Assembly (NCBI RefSeq): GCF_014898055.3
Contig: NW_023601543.1
Location: forward strand, 66,663,782-66,727,781
Reading direction: 5' to 3'
DNA: 64,000 nucleotides
Origin: Talpa occidentalis
Taxonomy: Eukaryota > Chordata > Mammalia > Eulipotyphla > Talpidae
Shown here: positions 28,601 to 43,600 of the stretch, one piece after another
How the letters are laid out: every line of letters begins with the position of its first letter
Numbering within the stretch: position 1 is the first letter of the stretch
Translations under genes and position numbers: made by a program
The notes under the pieces: model-generated
The model's database searches: none
Seen by the model: the letters and a program-made list of their open reading frames with translations, nothing else
Told to the model about the DNA's origin: nothing

Positions 28601-31600
28601 CATGTTCCCTTTACCCTGTTATCTCCAATGGTAACATCTTACAAAACTGTAAAACAGGGGCCTCCTGCTGGCCTAGGGGTTAAGACTCAGCACTATTACC
28701 GCTGCAGCCCGAGTTTGATCCCCGGCCAGGGAGCTGATCCACATGGCGCAGCAGACCTCTCCTGTCTCCCCCGCTGCTCCCCTCAGCAGTGTATTTCAGT
28801 CCATCTGCCTGTTCTACCCTGTCTCTCATGAATCCTCTCAACCCCTGTCCCTCTGGCCTGCTCCCCAGTTCCTGTATGTACAAATAAATAAAAATAAATT
28901 AAAAAAACTGTAAAACAATATAAAACCCAATATATTTATATTGATATAGTCAAAATAGAGAAAAGTTTCATCACCCCAAGGATCCCTGTGGTTGATCCTT
29001 AATAGACCTTCCTCTTTCTCCCCCATCCCAATCCTGAATCATTATAACCACTAATAGGTTCTCCATTTCTATAATTTTGTAACATCAAGAATGTTGTAGA
29101 AATGGAGTTATACAATATATAAACTTCTGCAGTTGACTTAACTCAGCATAATTCCCTGGACAATCAAGCACAATCAAGTTGTGCTTATGACACTTCACTT
29201 CTATTTTGCTGAGTAGTACTCTATGTTATGGTTGTACCATGCACTGACAGTCATCTAGGCTGTTTTTAGATTTGGATTTATTATAAATAACTCTCCTATA
29301 GACATTTGTGTTCAGGTTTTTGTGTAGCCATAAATGTTCATTTTGTGGGATAAATTCCAATGGATTCCACTATTGGGAGGTAGGGAAGTTACATTTACTT
29401 TTATAAATACAACCAGTTTTCCAAATGGCTATACCCTTTACATTCCCACCAGCAATGTATGAGTGATAGTTTCTCTCCATCTTTGTCAACATATGATGTT
29501 ACTATTTTTTATTTACCATTCTAAGAGATTGGTAGTGAAACCTCATTGTATTTTCATTTCCCTAAATATTTTTTTGCATACAAGAGCTGGGGTACAGGCC
29601 TGAGATACAGGGGGTAAGAGGATTCACCAGTGACAGAGTGGGGAACAAAACAGGCAGATCGACCAAAGCACACTGCTGAGGGGAGCAGCGGGCGAGACAG
29701 GAGAGGTCTGCTGAGCCATCTGGGTTGTTCCCTGGGCGGCCGGGGATCAAAGTCATACTGCAGAGGCTGTGAATTACTTCATAGTGCGGAGCTTAACCCC
29801 TTGCGCCACCAGGGAGGCCCTCATTTCCCTAAATATTACTGGTACTGAACACCTTCTCATGTGCTCATTAGCATCAGTATGTTCTTTTTGAGGGTAAAAC
29901 TGTTCATGTCATTTACCTATTTTTGAAATTAACTGTATTTTCATTAATGAGTTTTCACTATCATTTTTATATATTCTAGACACTAACCCTTTGCTACAGT
30001 GTGGCTTACAAATATTTTCTCGCAGTTATAGCTTTCCATTGCATCATCCTCTTATGAATTATTTTTTATTCTTTTTTAATTGAAGTAACTTTGGATAACA
30101 TTGTTTCAGGTATACATTATTAACAATCAACATGTGCCTATACTACATTAAGTTGACTGGAAAAAGTTCAATTCTGTCCTTCACCATACCACTGTTCCCT
30201 AACAGAGTATTTTAGGTTGATGATGTTCAATGTATTAATTTTTCCTCTAGTGGAATATGCTATTGGTGAAGTCACAGAACTACTTGATTTCTGAAGTTCT
30301 AAGCCTTTTTATGTGATCATTTTCTTGGAAAATATCCTTTAGCTACTCTTTAAGGGTTGGTTTGCTTATATAATTTTTTCTTCTCCTTCCTCTGAGAAGG
30401 TCTACATTTTCCATTTAGTTATGAAGGATACATTTTCTGGATATAGAATTTGCAGTTTATGATAGCTTCTTTTCACTACTTGAAAAATGTGTACCACTTT
30501 CTTCGGGCATCCATGGTTTCAGATGAAAAATCTCCTGTCATTTGAATTGCTGTTTCCTTGTAAGTAATGCAATGCTTTTCTCTGGCTGCTTTCAAGGTTT
30601 GTTTGTGTTTATGTTTCGGAAATTTAATGATGATATGTCTTGTCATGCATTTCTTTTGCTTTAACCTATCTGGAGTTACTCAGCCTCTTGAATCTCCAGG
30701 GATATGTATTTCATCAAATTTGGCAAGCTTTCAGACTTTGTATCTTTGAATAATGTTCCTGTCTCACATGCTCCTTTTGGGACTCTGATGAGATGAATAT
30801 TACCTCTTTTATTATCTTCCTACAGGTCCCTGGAACTCTGTTCATTTTTTTTTTTTTCAGTTTATGATCTCTCTCTTGTTCAGATTATGTAAACTCCATT
30901 GATCTGTCCTCATATTCACTGATTCTATTCTCCATCATTGCCATTCTATTTCTGATCCCATCCATAAGAAATCTAACCTATTGTAATTTTATTAGCTCTA
31001 TAGTTTCCATTTCATTCTTAATCTTATACATTTTTGCAGATTCTCTATTAGTTCATTTGTTTTATGGGAATTCAAAATCATTTATTGGAGCAGAATGTGG
31101 GGCACTGATTCAAACTGCTTCATTGCATAAGAGCTTGATAGAAGTTCTGTTCCCAAAGAGGGGGGTCCCAAAGACACGGAGAGTAGAGATGGGAGGAAGC
31201 AGAGTGAGTTAGTCTCACCTCTCACCACTTCAATCTTCTTCATTGATATCAGTTGGGACTGGAGGTTCTGTTCCACTAGTTCTTACATGTAGAGAGAAGG
31301 CAAGCAGAATGCCGATGACCTTGCCTCACATCAATTGGCTCTACCTTGTAGACTGCCCTGACTCCAGGGATTGGGATGAAATAGGACTGCCAAATGACTG
31401 CATTACGTCTTACTGGGTCTTACTGACACTAAGAGTGGGAAGAAAAGTAGCCGACTTACTCCCCCAGCTCACACCAATTTGCTCAGACTCATTGACAATG
31501 ATGCCATTAGAAGTGTTTAGGCCCTGAAAGCACCAACTCTGTAAATCTCATCACTGCCAAGTAGGGATGGCCTCTTAGCTATGACTACCCTGTTGACACC

Positions 31601-34600
31601 ACACTGTTGAGGAATGTGGAGCTCCGCCTCCTTCTACCAGCACAGAGAGACAAGATAAATTTCCTTCTCCACCCCACCAACACTATGTTGGCAGAAGGGG
31701 ATCACTGCCTAGTTCATCTGGGGAAACAGCAGATTAGTTTGCTGCTTGGCTCCAACACCAACACAGACTGAGTACTGCCAAAAAAGGTTTTCTATATTTA
31801 GGCCACCCTTTTCCAGATCATTCAGCTAAGAGATACAGACTCATTATGGAGCTTTCTGGCTTTGCCTGTTGGCAGTTCTGGGACAGAGGCTTCTGAAGAA
31901 CCCTGTCAAAGATGAGAAGCTGTAAGAAAATCTAAACTTACTACTGTATTATCCCTCAAGTTATAAGGTCTCTGAGCTGTTCACTTTCTTCTTCCCATTT
32001 TCCCATGCTTGTTTGTTTGTTATGTCTAGGATGTTTTAACAAGAGGTAAAGAACCTGAAAGGAATGGGATATGCTATCTTGGTAAAACTAGAGGTCCAAT
32101 AAATAGAAGCATTTAAAAAATATTTTGTCAAATATAAATTGTTGTTTTCTATTTCAATCTTTATCTATCCAAGATAGATCTTCACTCCACTTGTATATAT
32201 TGTGATTCTCTTAGGCCCATACTTTCTTTTTGGGTGGGAGGAAATGTTGCCAAACATTAAAACATGATAATCAAGGTATATAAACTAGGTTACTTAATGT
32301 CACTGTCAATAATAATAACAGTGTATTTCAAAGTAGTCATGAGAATTTTTCTGATTTCAGGGAAGCTTTACCATAGGTAGAGCGGACAAAGGATCTGACT
32401 TGAATTCCCTCTGTTGAAGTTTATAGAACACACTATGGAAATAACTGAGAAAGTGGGAAGAAATGTTAGGTGCTATCATGAATAGCTCAATGTATTACTT
32501 TTCTGTGGATGCTATAAAAATTTATCACAAATCGGATTGCCTATGACAACCAAAATTCATTATCCAATTGTTCTGGAGGCCAGAAGTCTCAGATCAGCAT
32601 CCTAGGGATGAAATCAAGGTGTTAACAGGGCCACCATCATTCTGGAAGCTTTAAAGGAGATGGTTTTCCTTGTCTCTCCTTGTTCTCCATGGCTGCTGTC
32701 ATTTTCTGGTTCCATCGCTCCAATGTATCACAATCACATGATCTTGTGGTCTGTGTGTCTGTCATTGAACTCCCTCTGCCACAACATGTAACTGAAATTA
32801 GGGCACACCTGGGTAATCCAGCATAATCTCTCCATCTCAAGAGCCTTAATTTAATTACAGCTGCAAAGTCCTTGTCATACAATATTGATAGGTTGCAGAA
32901 ATTGGAACATGAAAAATTAAGTACCAAGCTTTTACAAGTTCAAGGTCCCCTTTTTATTGCTCACTGTCATCTGAGAAAATTCTTTGCATTTGTGACTAGA
33001 TTAGATCCACCTGGATAATCTCCATTTGAAGGTCAACTAAGCCTTCAAACAACAAAATTACAGCAGGTGGGGGGGCCTCCCTGGTGGCGCAGGCGGTTGA
33101 GCGCAGCACTGTGAAGCTGTCCGCAGCCTCTGCAATGTGGGTTCAATCCTGGCAGGGCAGCGAGAATCCCACATGGTGTGGCAGACCTCTCCTGTCTCAC
33201 CCGCTGCTCCCCTCAGCAGGGCTTTCAGTCCGTCTGCCTGTTCTGCTCCCTGCTCTGTCTCTGGTGAATCCTCTCATCCTCCTGCACATCTGGCCTGTAC
33301 CCCAGTTCTTGTATAAAAATAAAAATAAATCTTAAAAAAAAAACAAAAAAAAACCTCTTCTTTAAAAAAAAAAAAAATACAGGAGGGTTATCTCATAAAA
33401 TTCACAGGTCCCTGGCGATGTGACTTAGAATCTTGAGACTGAATAAGTGTCTTGTGGCTGTTACAAATTGCCACAAACTGGGCAATCTGATGACTCTAGG
33501 CCTGCATATATGTCACCATAAATTTCCCTGGCAGTGTGTGTGTGTGTGTGTGTGTGTGTTTGTGTGTGTTTGTGGGTGTGTTTTACTGACTTGCCCCCCA
33601 GCCTAAGCATGCAAGAGGTATATCTTTAAGCTTATCAAGCCAGCCTGTTGGAGAAGAAGGGAGCTAAAGACCTTGAGACCAGACCGATGCAAACTGAAGC
33701 TGTGGGCACACAACCTCCACGAGATATTTATCCATAAGATGGTCACAAGCCCTGCGCAACCACCAAGTTACAGTTGATTGCTGCTCACAATTAGCAACAA
33801 TAAATGGAACACAACTGGATGAGCAAATGGACGTTAGCCAAACCCATTCTCCCTACTTTCTCAGCCAATAAAGTTTAATGCCTTTGTTCTCACACATCAG
33901 CCCTAACTCCTAAGTCTAGCTCTAGTGTCTTGGAGAGTCTCTGTTTAAGGAGATCTCCCTGGAGCTCTGATTTGTTTCTATTGCTTTTCAATAAATCTTT
34001 CCTTGGGCCAGTGTCTTGAGTTCTCATTCTAATGTTAGACTTGAGGTACTCAAAGGCTTAGCTTTCTTTTAGGGAACAGGATGCCAATATGTCCAAGGGT
34101 CCCTGGACATTCAGCCTGGACCAGAGCTTCTAGGCTGCCAGCAGGTGAAAATGTGGGTTGAGGCAGCACCGGCATTGCCAGAGACTTGGGTGAGATACTC
34201 CCTTTCCATTCACAACAGATGTAAATGGGCACATTACACAGTTTCACATGGAAGTAGATGGTGGTAGTAAGATCTCACATACCGACTATGCTTGGGGATG
34301 AGTCTTGGAGGCAGGAAGGAATGGATAACTTAGCAAATATACACTACATAAAAGGATTGCTAATGATTTGAAAATAATCCAGGAATCATCCAGTACTCTC
34401 TAACTGCCTAAACATTTGTATATACATCCTAGATATGAACTAAGTATTATCAAAACTCACCTCTTACATGGAGACAATATTTACACTTCACACAACCGAT
34501 AAGGGACTGATTTCAAAGTTATACAAAGAGCTCACATAACTCAAAAAAAAAAAAAAAAAAAGGAAACAATCCAGTTGAAAGATGGGCAGAAGAGCTAAAA

Positions 34601-37600
34601 AGGCGCTTTTCCAAATAGGAAATGCAAATGCCAGCAGGTATATGAAAAAATGTTCAACATCACCTATAATCAGGGAAATGCAAATCAAAACCACTATGAG
34701 ATACCACCTTATACCAGTGAAATGGCACATATTAAAAAAAAAAAAACTGGCAACAACAAATGCTGGTGAGGATGTAGAGAAAAAGGAACTCTCCTGTACT
34801 GCTGGTGGGAGTGCAAACTGGTCCAACTACTATGAAAAGCTCTCTGGAGGTTCCTCATACACTAAAAATGGAGCTACCATATGAGCCAGGATTCCACTCC
34901 TTGGAATCTATGCAAAGGTCACAAAAATATTAATTTGAAAGGAAACCTGCACACCAATGTTTACTGCAGCACTATTTATAATAGGTAAGATATGGAAACA
35001 ACCCAAATGTCCAAAAACAGATGACTGGATCAAGAAGATGTGGTATATATATACACAATGGAATACTATTCAGCAATTGAAAAGATAAACTCATGTCATC
35101 CGCAGCAACATGGATGGAGCTGAAAGGGATTATGCTCAGTGAAATAAGCCAGAAGGAAAGAGGAGAAATATCAGATGGTTTCACTTACAGGGAACACAGG
35201 GTAAACAAAGAAGGGATCAGGAAAAAATAGACAAAATAGCAGGCAAATTATAAATCTGAGACATTCAGCTGGGGAGGGGAATGGAGAGGAACCAAAATAT
35301 GGGAGGGAAGAGCACAAGAGATTATGGTGATGACGGTTCACACGTGTCTTGGTGGTGATAATTTTATGGGGATTACACCTGAGAGAATGAATGATGATGC
35401 AAAAAGTATATAAGTAATTAAAAATATCTCTTGTACATAACAAACTAATGTCAAATATGGAGAGTCTGGTAATGTATTCAGAAATTTAGTGCTTCCAGCA
35501 AGATAAATGTCTCACCATATCCCTTTTTCTTTGTGACAGAAGTTGTGATAAAGATCACTATTTCTATGTGATAATAAAATGAGCAACATTAATGACAGTT
35601 TCTTCTGCTCCAATCATAAGCCAGTGAAGTCAGCACATGCCTACTTGGAAAGGAAAGCCATTATATGACAAAAAAGTGGCTGTGCCCAGTCAAAATAGGG
35701 ACACTCTAGGATGGATGTTTTCATAAAATGCATTCATCATATCCTTCTTATGAGATAACTGAAAAATAAAATGTAAATCTAAGTCATTCTGTAAGATTAA
35801 ACTGACTTGCCCACAGATATGGTGACAGTAGGGAGTTTCAATTGTGTGCTTATTTCAACTTGTGGAAACCAGGGCAACTCATATCCATTTGATCTTACTT
35901 TTAGATTTAAATATACATTGGATGACAGCTAAAAGAAGAAAAAAATAACAATTTCAGTTCAGGTATAATTGGATTTTTGACATATCAGATGGAGTTCTGA
36001 TTACATTTGACAGATGCGTATTGATTTTCATTTTAAACTCTACTTATCCAACATACTTAATTGCTGGAATTTTTTGCTTTAAATTACGTAAAGTTCTGAT
36101 TTTAATTAACCTTAATGAATGAATGTAATATCTACCTTGGAATTGGAGTCTATATTACATATTTTTTGTATAATAACAAACATAATGAAGAATTAAGTAT
36201 TTGTGTAGCATAAAGTAGAAATTATGATCTTTCTAATGAACCAAACAGGTCATAAGTCATGGTTTGGAATATATTTCATTTTTCAGAGACTGAAGAAGTA
36301 AAAAAAAAAAAAGTAAAGCTTACAAAATTGTATTAAGTTACTCAAAAGTGACCCAAATGTGCAAAAGTTCTCACCACTTTTACTGTTACACTCCAAACTT
36401 TCTTTACAGCTTCTATCTTTTGAAGCTCTTGCATAGAAGCTAATTCTAAAACATTCTATGCTTTTTTGTACTAATGAATTCTATGCCAGTGATCATCATT
36501 TTGTCCTGAGTTCGTCCCTATCTTTTGTATGTGGATGAATGTTCAATTTAAACATGTTATATTATGTTTTTCATGAGATAGGCCCTGACACGTGATCACA
36601 ACATAATAAAAGCATTATTAACCAAATAAAATCAGAAGAATTTATTCCATATTGTAAAACAAATTTTTACTCTTTTGTATCTTCTTTGATTTTAAAACTA
36701 GTACAAAAGTATACACCATCTGCAGCAACATGGATGGAGCTGGAAGGGATTATGCTCAGTGAAATAAGCCAGAAGGAGAAAGAAATATATTGGACGGTTT
36801 CAATTATAGGAGGGATATAGGGGAACCACATAAGGGATCAGGAAGAAAATAATAAACAAAATTAACAGGCAACTATAAATCAAAGACATTCTGCAAGGGA
36901 GGGGGAGGGAGAGAGATTAAAACAGGGGTGAGAAAAGCACAACGGAATATGGTGATGGTTCAAGGGTGAATTGGTGGTGGGAACTTTATGGGGACTACAC
37001 CTGAGAGGAGAAAGAAAATATTGTACAAAAATGAACAATGATGAAAAAATATATATATGAAGAAATCTTTGTTTAATATGATGATTCCAGGATTTATCTG
37101 ATCATAGAACTTAGTTGGTTTTTCTTACACATCATACCTATTTTTATCCCTTGAAATTAGTATTCCACGCTATACACGTAGGTGAACACAGGTCAAGAAT
37201 AAGATAATCTTTTCAGCTCTCAAATGTTCACCAAGGAAATGTTCCATGTAGATGTAGAAAGACTTAGTTTTAAGGTTACAAATACTTTTTATGGTATATG
37301 AGATTATGCCTAGAAGTAAGAGTACAATATGGGCAATGAAACCCAATGTCTCTAAAGATGTCAACAGCAATGTAAAAACAGAGTTTCCATTTCTGTTGTG
37401 CCCTTAAAGTTTATGTTCCCCAAATCAGCAGGAACATCCCTAATAGCACTAAAGCAAATAAGAAATTCCTAGAGAATAAACAAAACCCTTTGGAGATTTT
37501 ATTATATAGAACAGCAGGGAGCATACATCTCAAACTGTCAACTCACTACACAGGCAGGGTGTGCACTGTTTACTTGAAAAGAAAAATTACAAGAGAAACC

Positions 37601-40600
37601 AGAAAAGTTGATAAGGAATACGGCAGAAAAGTGAATTAAATTTGAAAGTCATATGAAGATCAATATGAGCAATATAAATTATTGTTTAAAAAGTACAATT
37701 AATTTCTAGTTTCCTACTAGAAAATTTAAAATTGAAACATAAATGTTGGTCTCTGTGTTACAGAGAAATTGCATTACATATAATTACTAACTGGATTATT
37801 TAATAATCATTTTGTGACAAAACAGACCTTAAAGACATTATGCTAAGTGTTGTAAGTCAGAGAGAAAGACAAATACCCTATGCTATTTCTTGTATGTGGA
37901 GTCTTCAAAAAACAATAGCAAAAATGAAAAACCAGGTTCATAGAGTCAGAGAACAGTTTTTTTTTTTGGTTGCCAGAGGTAGTGGCAGGGGAAAAAGAAA
38001 TGGTAAATGGGGGATAAAAACATTTAAAAAATAAAACTGCAAGTGTAAGCTAAAAATGAACTTTATTAACATTTATAAATACTAAGCCTAAGAACACCGA
38101 TGAAATAAATGGTCTTGGATAAGATTAAATATTATAAAGAAGTATTTCTCGGGCCTCCCTGGTGGCGCAGGGGATTAAGCACCACAATATGAAGCAATCT
38201 GCAGCCTCTGCAGCATGAGTTCGATCCCCGGCGGCCAGGGAGAAACCCACATGGCGCAGCAGACCTCTCCTGAGTCCCCTGCTGCTCCCCTCAGCAGTGT
38301 GCTTCAGTCAATTTGCCTGTTCTGTTCCCCACTCAGTCTCTGGTGGATCCTCTCACCCCCCAACCCCACATCTCTGGCCTGTACCCCAGCTCTTGTATGC
38401 ATAAAAATAAATAAATATTTAAAAAAGAAGTGTTTCTCCCCAAAATATCAGAGGAACAATGAAGAACAAATTCCAAGTCAGTGAAAGAACGAACTAAACA
38501 CACTCCAATAACACTTGCCTCCAGCATCTTGGACTACAACTCCCAGTATGCCATAAGCCAGACTTCCTAAATGGGGGCTTCTGGGAAGGACTGGGGTGGA
38601 TATAAATTGAGGAGGCGCTAAGGAGGGGATATACTTTAAAGGAGACACATGGAGGGGAGACACAGAAGAGACAACTGGAAAAGATACTTCAATGAGACAT
38701 ATGGGGAAGGCTGCTCCTGTTCCTTCACAGCCAGTGACAGCTGTTATCTTGACTCATGATGGATTATGTGGTACATTTTAAAATTTAATTATTTCTTTCT
38801 GTCCCAGCTCTTTGGGACCTGCCTATCCCTTTTCTTGTATTTCCCTGCCAGAAGGTACCTTAGACTTGTGGCAAACTTTTGGGCCTCAGGAGCTTTCCTA
38901 TAGGCCAAGTCTATTTGACTAGGCATTTGTCTACAAGGGGAAGGGAAACTATTATTGGAAATCCCTTCTTCTCTTTCTTTATGTGCACCAACTATATTAA
39001 ACATCTTTCATGCTAAGAGTCTGTTTCCTTTGCTTTTGTTTGTAGATGGCCTGACTCTCTTTTAGGGCATATACCCCTTAACAGTTTGGGGTCCCTGAGT
39101 ATTCCTTGGTTTTCTGCTAACAACATGTGTGTATAAATTTAATGCAATTGCAATCAAATGTTTATGTGAACTTCAACAGAACTTGATAAAAAGAAACATT
39201 TTTTTCTGTACAAAGAAATAAGTGACAAAAGAAGTTATTTAAAAGATATAGGGAAAAAAGAAATAGGGTAAGAAAACAAAATTAAAGGATTTAAACTGTA
39301 TGGCACTGGAATAAGATCTGATATATATATGATTTGAGTATTGGATAAGTCACATTGTAAACACAAATATCAAAAGTATAATTATTGGGTCTCCCTGGTG
39401 GTGCAGCTGTGAAGCTGCCATGCTATGAAGCTGTCCGCAGCTTCTGCAGCGTGGGTTCATTCCCACGCTGAGTGGGAATCAAATTAGATTGTAATTACAT
39501 ATATGGCTAAAAAAGCTAAATCTGGATGACTTGAAGTAGTAAATGAAAAAGATGCCTGTTATATCTCCCCCATTGTAAACAAAGGAGAAGAAAACAAGAA
39601 AATGTAGGTAAATTTTCAATATTCCACAATGTGGGAAGACTTTAAAAGTACAGGATCAATGGAAGAAATTTAAAAATAAAGAAAATATCTATATTTAATG
39701 GATAAGTAACATTAAAATATAAACAAACATACAGTTACCACAAATACAGCAAAGGTGTCATTTTACTAATTTTTGCCATTATAAACAATTTAATAACAAA
39801 CATTTCTGTGTATAAGTCATCTATTTTTTTATTTCTTTAAAAGATCTCACCAGATGAAATTGGAACTGTCCTACATTGCTGGTGGGAGTGCAAACTGGTC
39901 CAACCACTATGGAAAGCTGTCTGGAGGTTCCTCAGTTTACTAAAAATGGAGCTACCACATGACCCAGCAATTCCACTCCTAGGGATCTACCCAAAGAACA
40001 CAAAAACATTGGTTCAAAAGAACACCTGTAGCCCTATGTTTACTGTAGCACTATTTATAATAGGTAAAACCTGGAAATAACCCAAATGCCCAAAAATAGA
40101 TGACTGGATCAAGAAGATGTGGTACATATACACAATGGAATACCATTCAACAACTGAAAAAGATAAACTTATGCCATTCGCAGCAACATGGATGGAGCTA
40201 GAAGGAATTATGCTCAGTGAAATAAGTCAGAAGGAAAAAGAAAAATATCGGATGGTTTCACTTACACCAGGAATATAGGGGAACCAAATAAGACATCAGG
40301 GGAAAAATAACAATAGAAAACACAACAAAACAAAAACAGACAATTATAAATCAGAGACATCCTGCAGGGGAGGAGGAGGGAGAGGGATCAGAGGGAGGGA
40401 GGTAGGAGCACAGGGGACTGAGGTGATGGTCACAGGTGCATTGGTGAAGGAAATTGTATGGGGACTACACCTGAGGGTGGGGGGGAAGCAAATATTGCTT
40501 AAAAATGAACAATGATGTAAAAAATAAAAAAATAAATAACATAAAAATAACTAGGAAAAAAAAGGATCTCATCAGAATTGTAATTACTAGGTCAAAGGGT

Positions 40601-43600
40601 AATGATTTCTTGGTATCTTTTTTTTCTTTGGATTTGATTTTACTTTTTTTTTTAAGAAGTTTTTTTTTTATTATTATAAATTTTATTTTTATATTCCCCA
40701 TACAATTGCGACCCTCTTATTTTGACCCCAATCCCTCCCCTCCCCGCCCCCCACGCCCCAGAGAGTCTCTGGTTCATAGTTGTTGTTGATTTTGATTTTT
40801 ACTTTCTTATAGTTATTCTTTTTCCTGGTCCCTTATTTAAGTTTTCTAGATTCCTGCTATGAGTGAGACCATCCGGTATTTTTCTTTTTCTTTCTGGCTT
40901 ATTTCGCTGAGCATGATCCCTTCCAGCGCCATCCATGTTGCTGCAAATTGCATGTGTTTACCTTTTATGAATGCTGAGTAATATTCCATGGTGTATATGT
41001 ACCACATCTTCTTGATCCAGTCATCTATTTTTGGGCATTTGGGTTGTTTCCAAAGCTTAGCTATCGTAAACAGTGCTGCTATAAACATAGGAGTGCAGGT
41101 GCTCTTTGGAATTGATGTTTCTGTGTCCTTTGGGTAAATACCTAGGAGTGCAATTGCTGGATCATATGGAAGCTCTAAGTTTAGTAGGTCAAGGATTTCT
41201 TGGTTTCTTTATATACATTATAGAAAATACATTTCAGAAACTATGTAGCACTTGTAGCCACCAAAGTAGTGCCATTGAAATGTAAAAATAAAGAAAAAAG
41301 AAAACTTAAGTAACTATCATTTAAATCAACATCTAGTTGAATATTAGTGACAATGAATATATTTACAATGATTCTTTGGTGATCCATACTTCCTCATTTG
41401 TGAACTGTTACTTATACTCCTTTTAATGCATTGCAAAGAAATGCTTCTATATAAGTTATTTTTTTTCTGAATTGCAATCTCCTCAATTCAATGAAAAGAA
41501 CACCTACACCTATAGGGAGTTGTATTAAATGAGATAAATTAGTTAGATTCAGGATGCTAACATCAATGATCATATTAAAAAAAGGCCAATCATGAAACTA
41601 TTTCTATTGGGATATTAGTAGTGGTTACTGATTTTAGTTAGTACTTTTGTATTGATTACAAACGTACTCAATTCTAGTCAATATAAATCATTTTAAGATG
41701 ATTTATATTTTATCATAATTGCCATAACTACTGATGACATTTTGTAATGAAAAACTTTATTTTAAGAAAATCCATATTTACTGAGCTTCAGGTTTTTAAG
41801 CAGCTTCATTCCTTCTTATGCCTTAATTTTTTTTCTTATTCAGCAGTATCCAGGTGGAATATATAGTACAAATAGATATACACTCCAAAATAAATTTTCA
41901 GGGAATCATTAGATTTGCAAAGATGGAATTACTTCTAATAAGTGTGAGTAGCTTTGGCACACTATTGATTTTAATTTTCCCAAATCATCTTTAACTAACA
42001 CACATATGTATTAAGTGGTATGACATCCAACCATTCAAAATCTCAAAACTCAATTCATTTGCAAGATGTACTTGTATGTTACGGAAAGAAAAATGAGGTA
42101 GATGTAATGAATATACCTAAAAGTTATATATTCTATAGCTTCCTCTCAACTTACTAAAATTTGTGTCATTTTATAGTTATACATTTAATTTTAATTAAAC
42201 ATTTATTAAGACAACAGACGCATCTTTCATCATCTCTAAATGTGATAGGATACAGAAGGACCGATTATAATGAAAAAATCCCATACCGTGTGTGTGACTG
42301 AGAGCACTAAACTTGAAGGCAGTAGTCTCATGGCAGAAGCTGTCCCAGAAATGGTCAACAGGGAGGTGCCTGTGGTTTTCCCGACCTAATAAAAATATAG
42401 AGATATTACACTTGGATGTATTCAAGAGAAAAATCATCAATTTAAGATTGAAACAAAAGCAAACTTTCCTTTAATAGGATATTTCTTAGATAAATGCTTT
42501 TCTTTTTTTAATTTTTGATATGAGATTTAAGTGATGTTTTTGAAAATTGTATCAAGCTATATAAATGGTTTTCTCTGTAATATTGAAAAAAATAAAGAGT
42601 GTTAAAATTACACAGCTGTGAAAAAGATGAGACAGTGGATTTTGGGGAAAAATGGATGGACCTCAAGGTGCTAAGAGAAATGAGACAGAAAGTAAAAGAC
42701 AGATATTGGATAGTTTCGTTTATCTAAGGATTATAAATAACAACAACAACAACAAAAAAAAACATACTGGGAAAGCACAAAAAAATCCAATGTTTATACT
42801 TAGTGGAAAACATACCAGTTACCAGAGGGAATGGAGCAGTGGGGTTAGTAAAAGCGGGTAGAGGAAAGAAGAAGATAGGACATTGGCATGGGAGCTTTGG
42901 TGGAGGGTGAGTGAAGGATGTGCAACGTGGGGGCATGGAAATGTAACCTCAAAGTTGCATAGATGTGAAAATGGCTGACAAATTAATAAAAACGTTTATA
43001 TTCCTACAGCTTTAATTAAATTGAAATACATTCTGTTATAGCTAAAATGGTATTTGTGTAAGATCAACTATTGGGTATTGGAAAAAGCATTATAAATTAT
43101 ATTTAATTCTCAATGAAAAAGAGATAAGCTCTATTGATAGTAAACCTAAGAATCCACAGTGTTATATGTATATATTTCACAAGCAAATACATATACACTG
43201 AAGAGACTACTGCAAACTATTTTAATTGTGGTATATGATTTTAAAAAATATTTTGAATCAATTGTCAAAAGAGTAGTGTTTCTTGAAGTGTAGTCTTCTA
43301 ATAATCTATATTGGAATAAATTGTGATGGTAGGGTATTACCTCAGAAATAATGAATGAGAATAACTGAGTGTGGACCTGGAAATAAAAATGTTGTTAACT
43401 TCCCAATTACTGCTCACTGAACTTTGAGAGCTACTAAACAAGAGGGACAAAAAAAAAAAGAGTCCAAAATACTAAGACACCCAGGCAGTATCTAAAAATA
43501 ATTAAGTATAAGCAAGTTGAGTTTCAAATTACTTGTCTGAAAAGTGCCAATAACAAAATTTTTATACCTATTTTCTCATAGTAAAAATGTTAGTTTTTTT

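Larger units (their letters stand above)
28545..30060 (-). mobile_element. Long old L1, antisense, split by two SINEs
   Basis: Reads as the reverse of the L1 3' UTR and ORF2 end: TTCCCTTTACCCTGTTATCT, GCTGAGTAGTACTCTATGTT, TACATTCCCACCAGCAATGT, CTTCTCATGTGCTCATTAGC, TTTGCTACAGTGTGGC. It is interrupted by SINE copies 12 and 13, so it is older than both. It is well diverged and has no open frame. Confidence 0.85.

Noticed and set aside
34488..34884. Overlapping open frames of 100 and 112 codons
   Set aside because: These are pieces of an L1 ORF2 end and its antisense, not separate genes.
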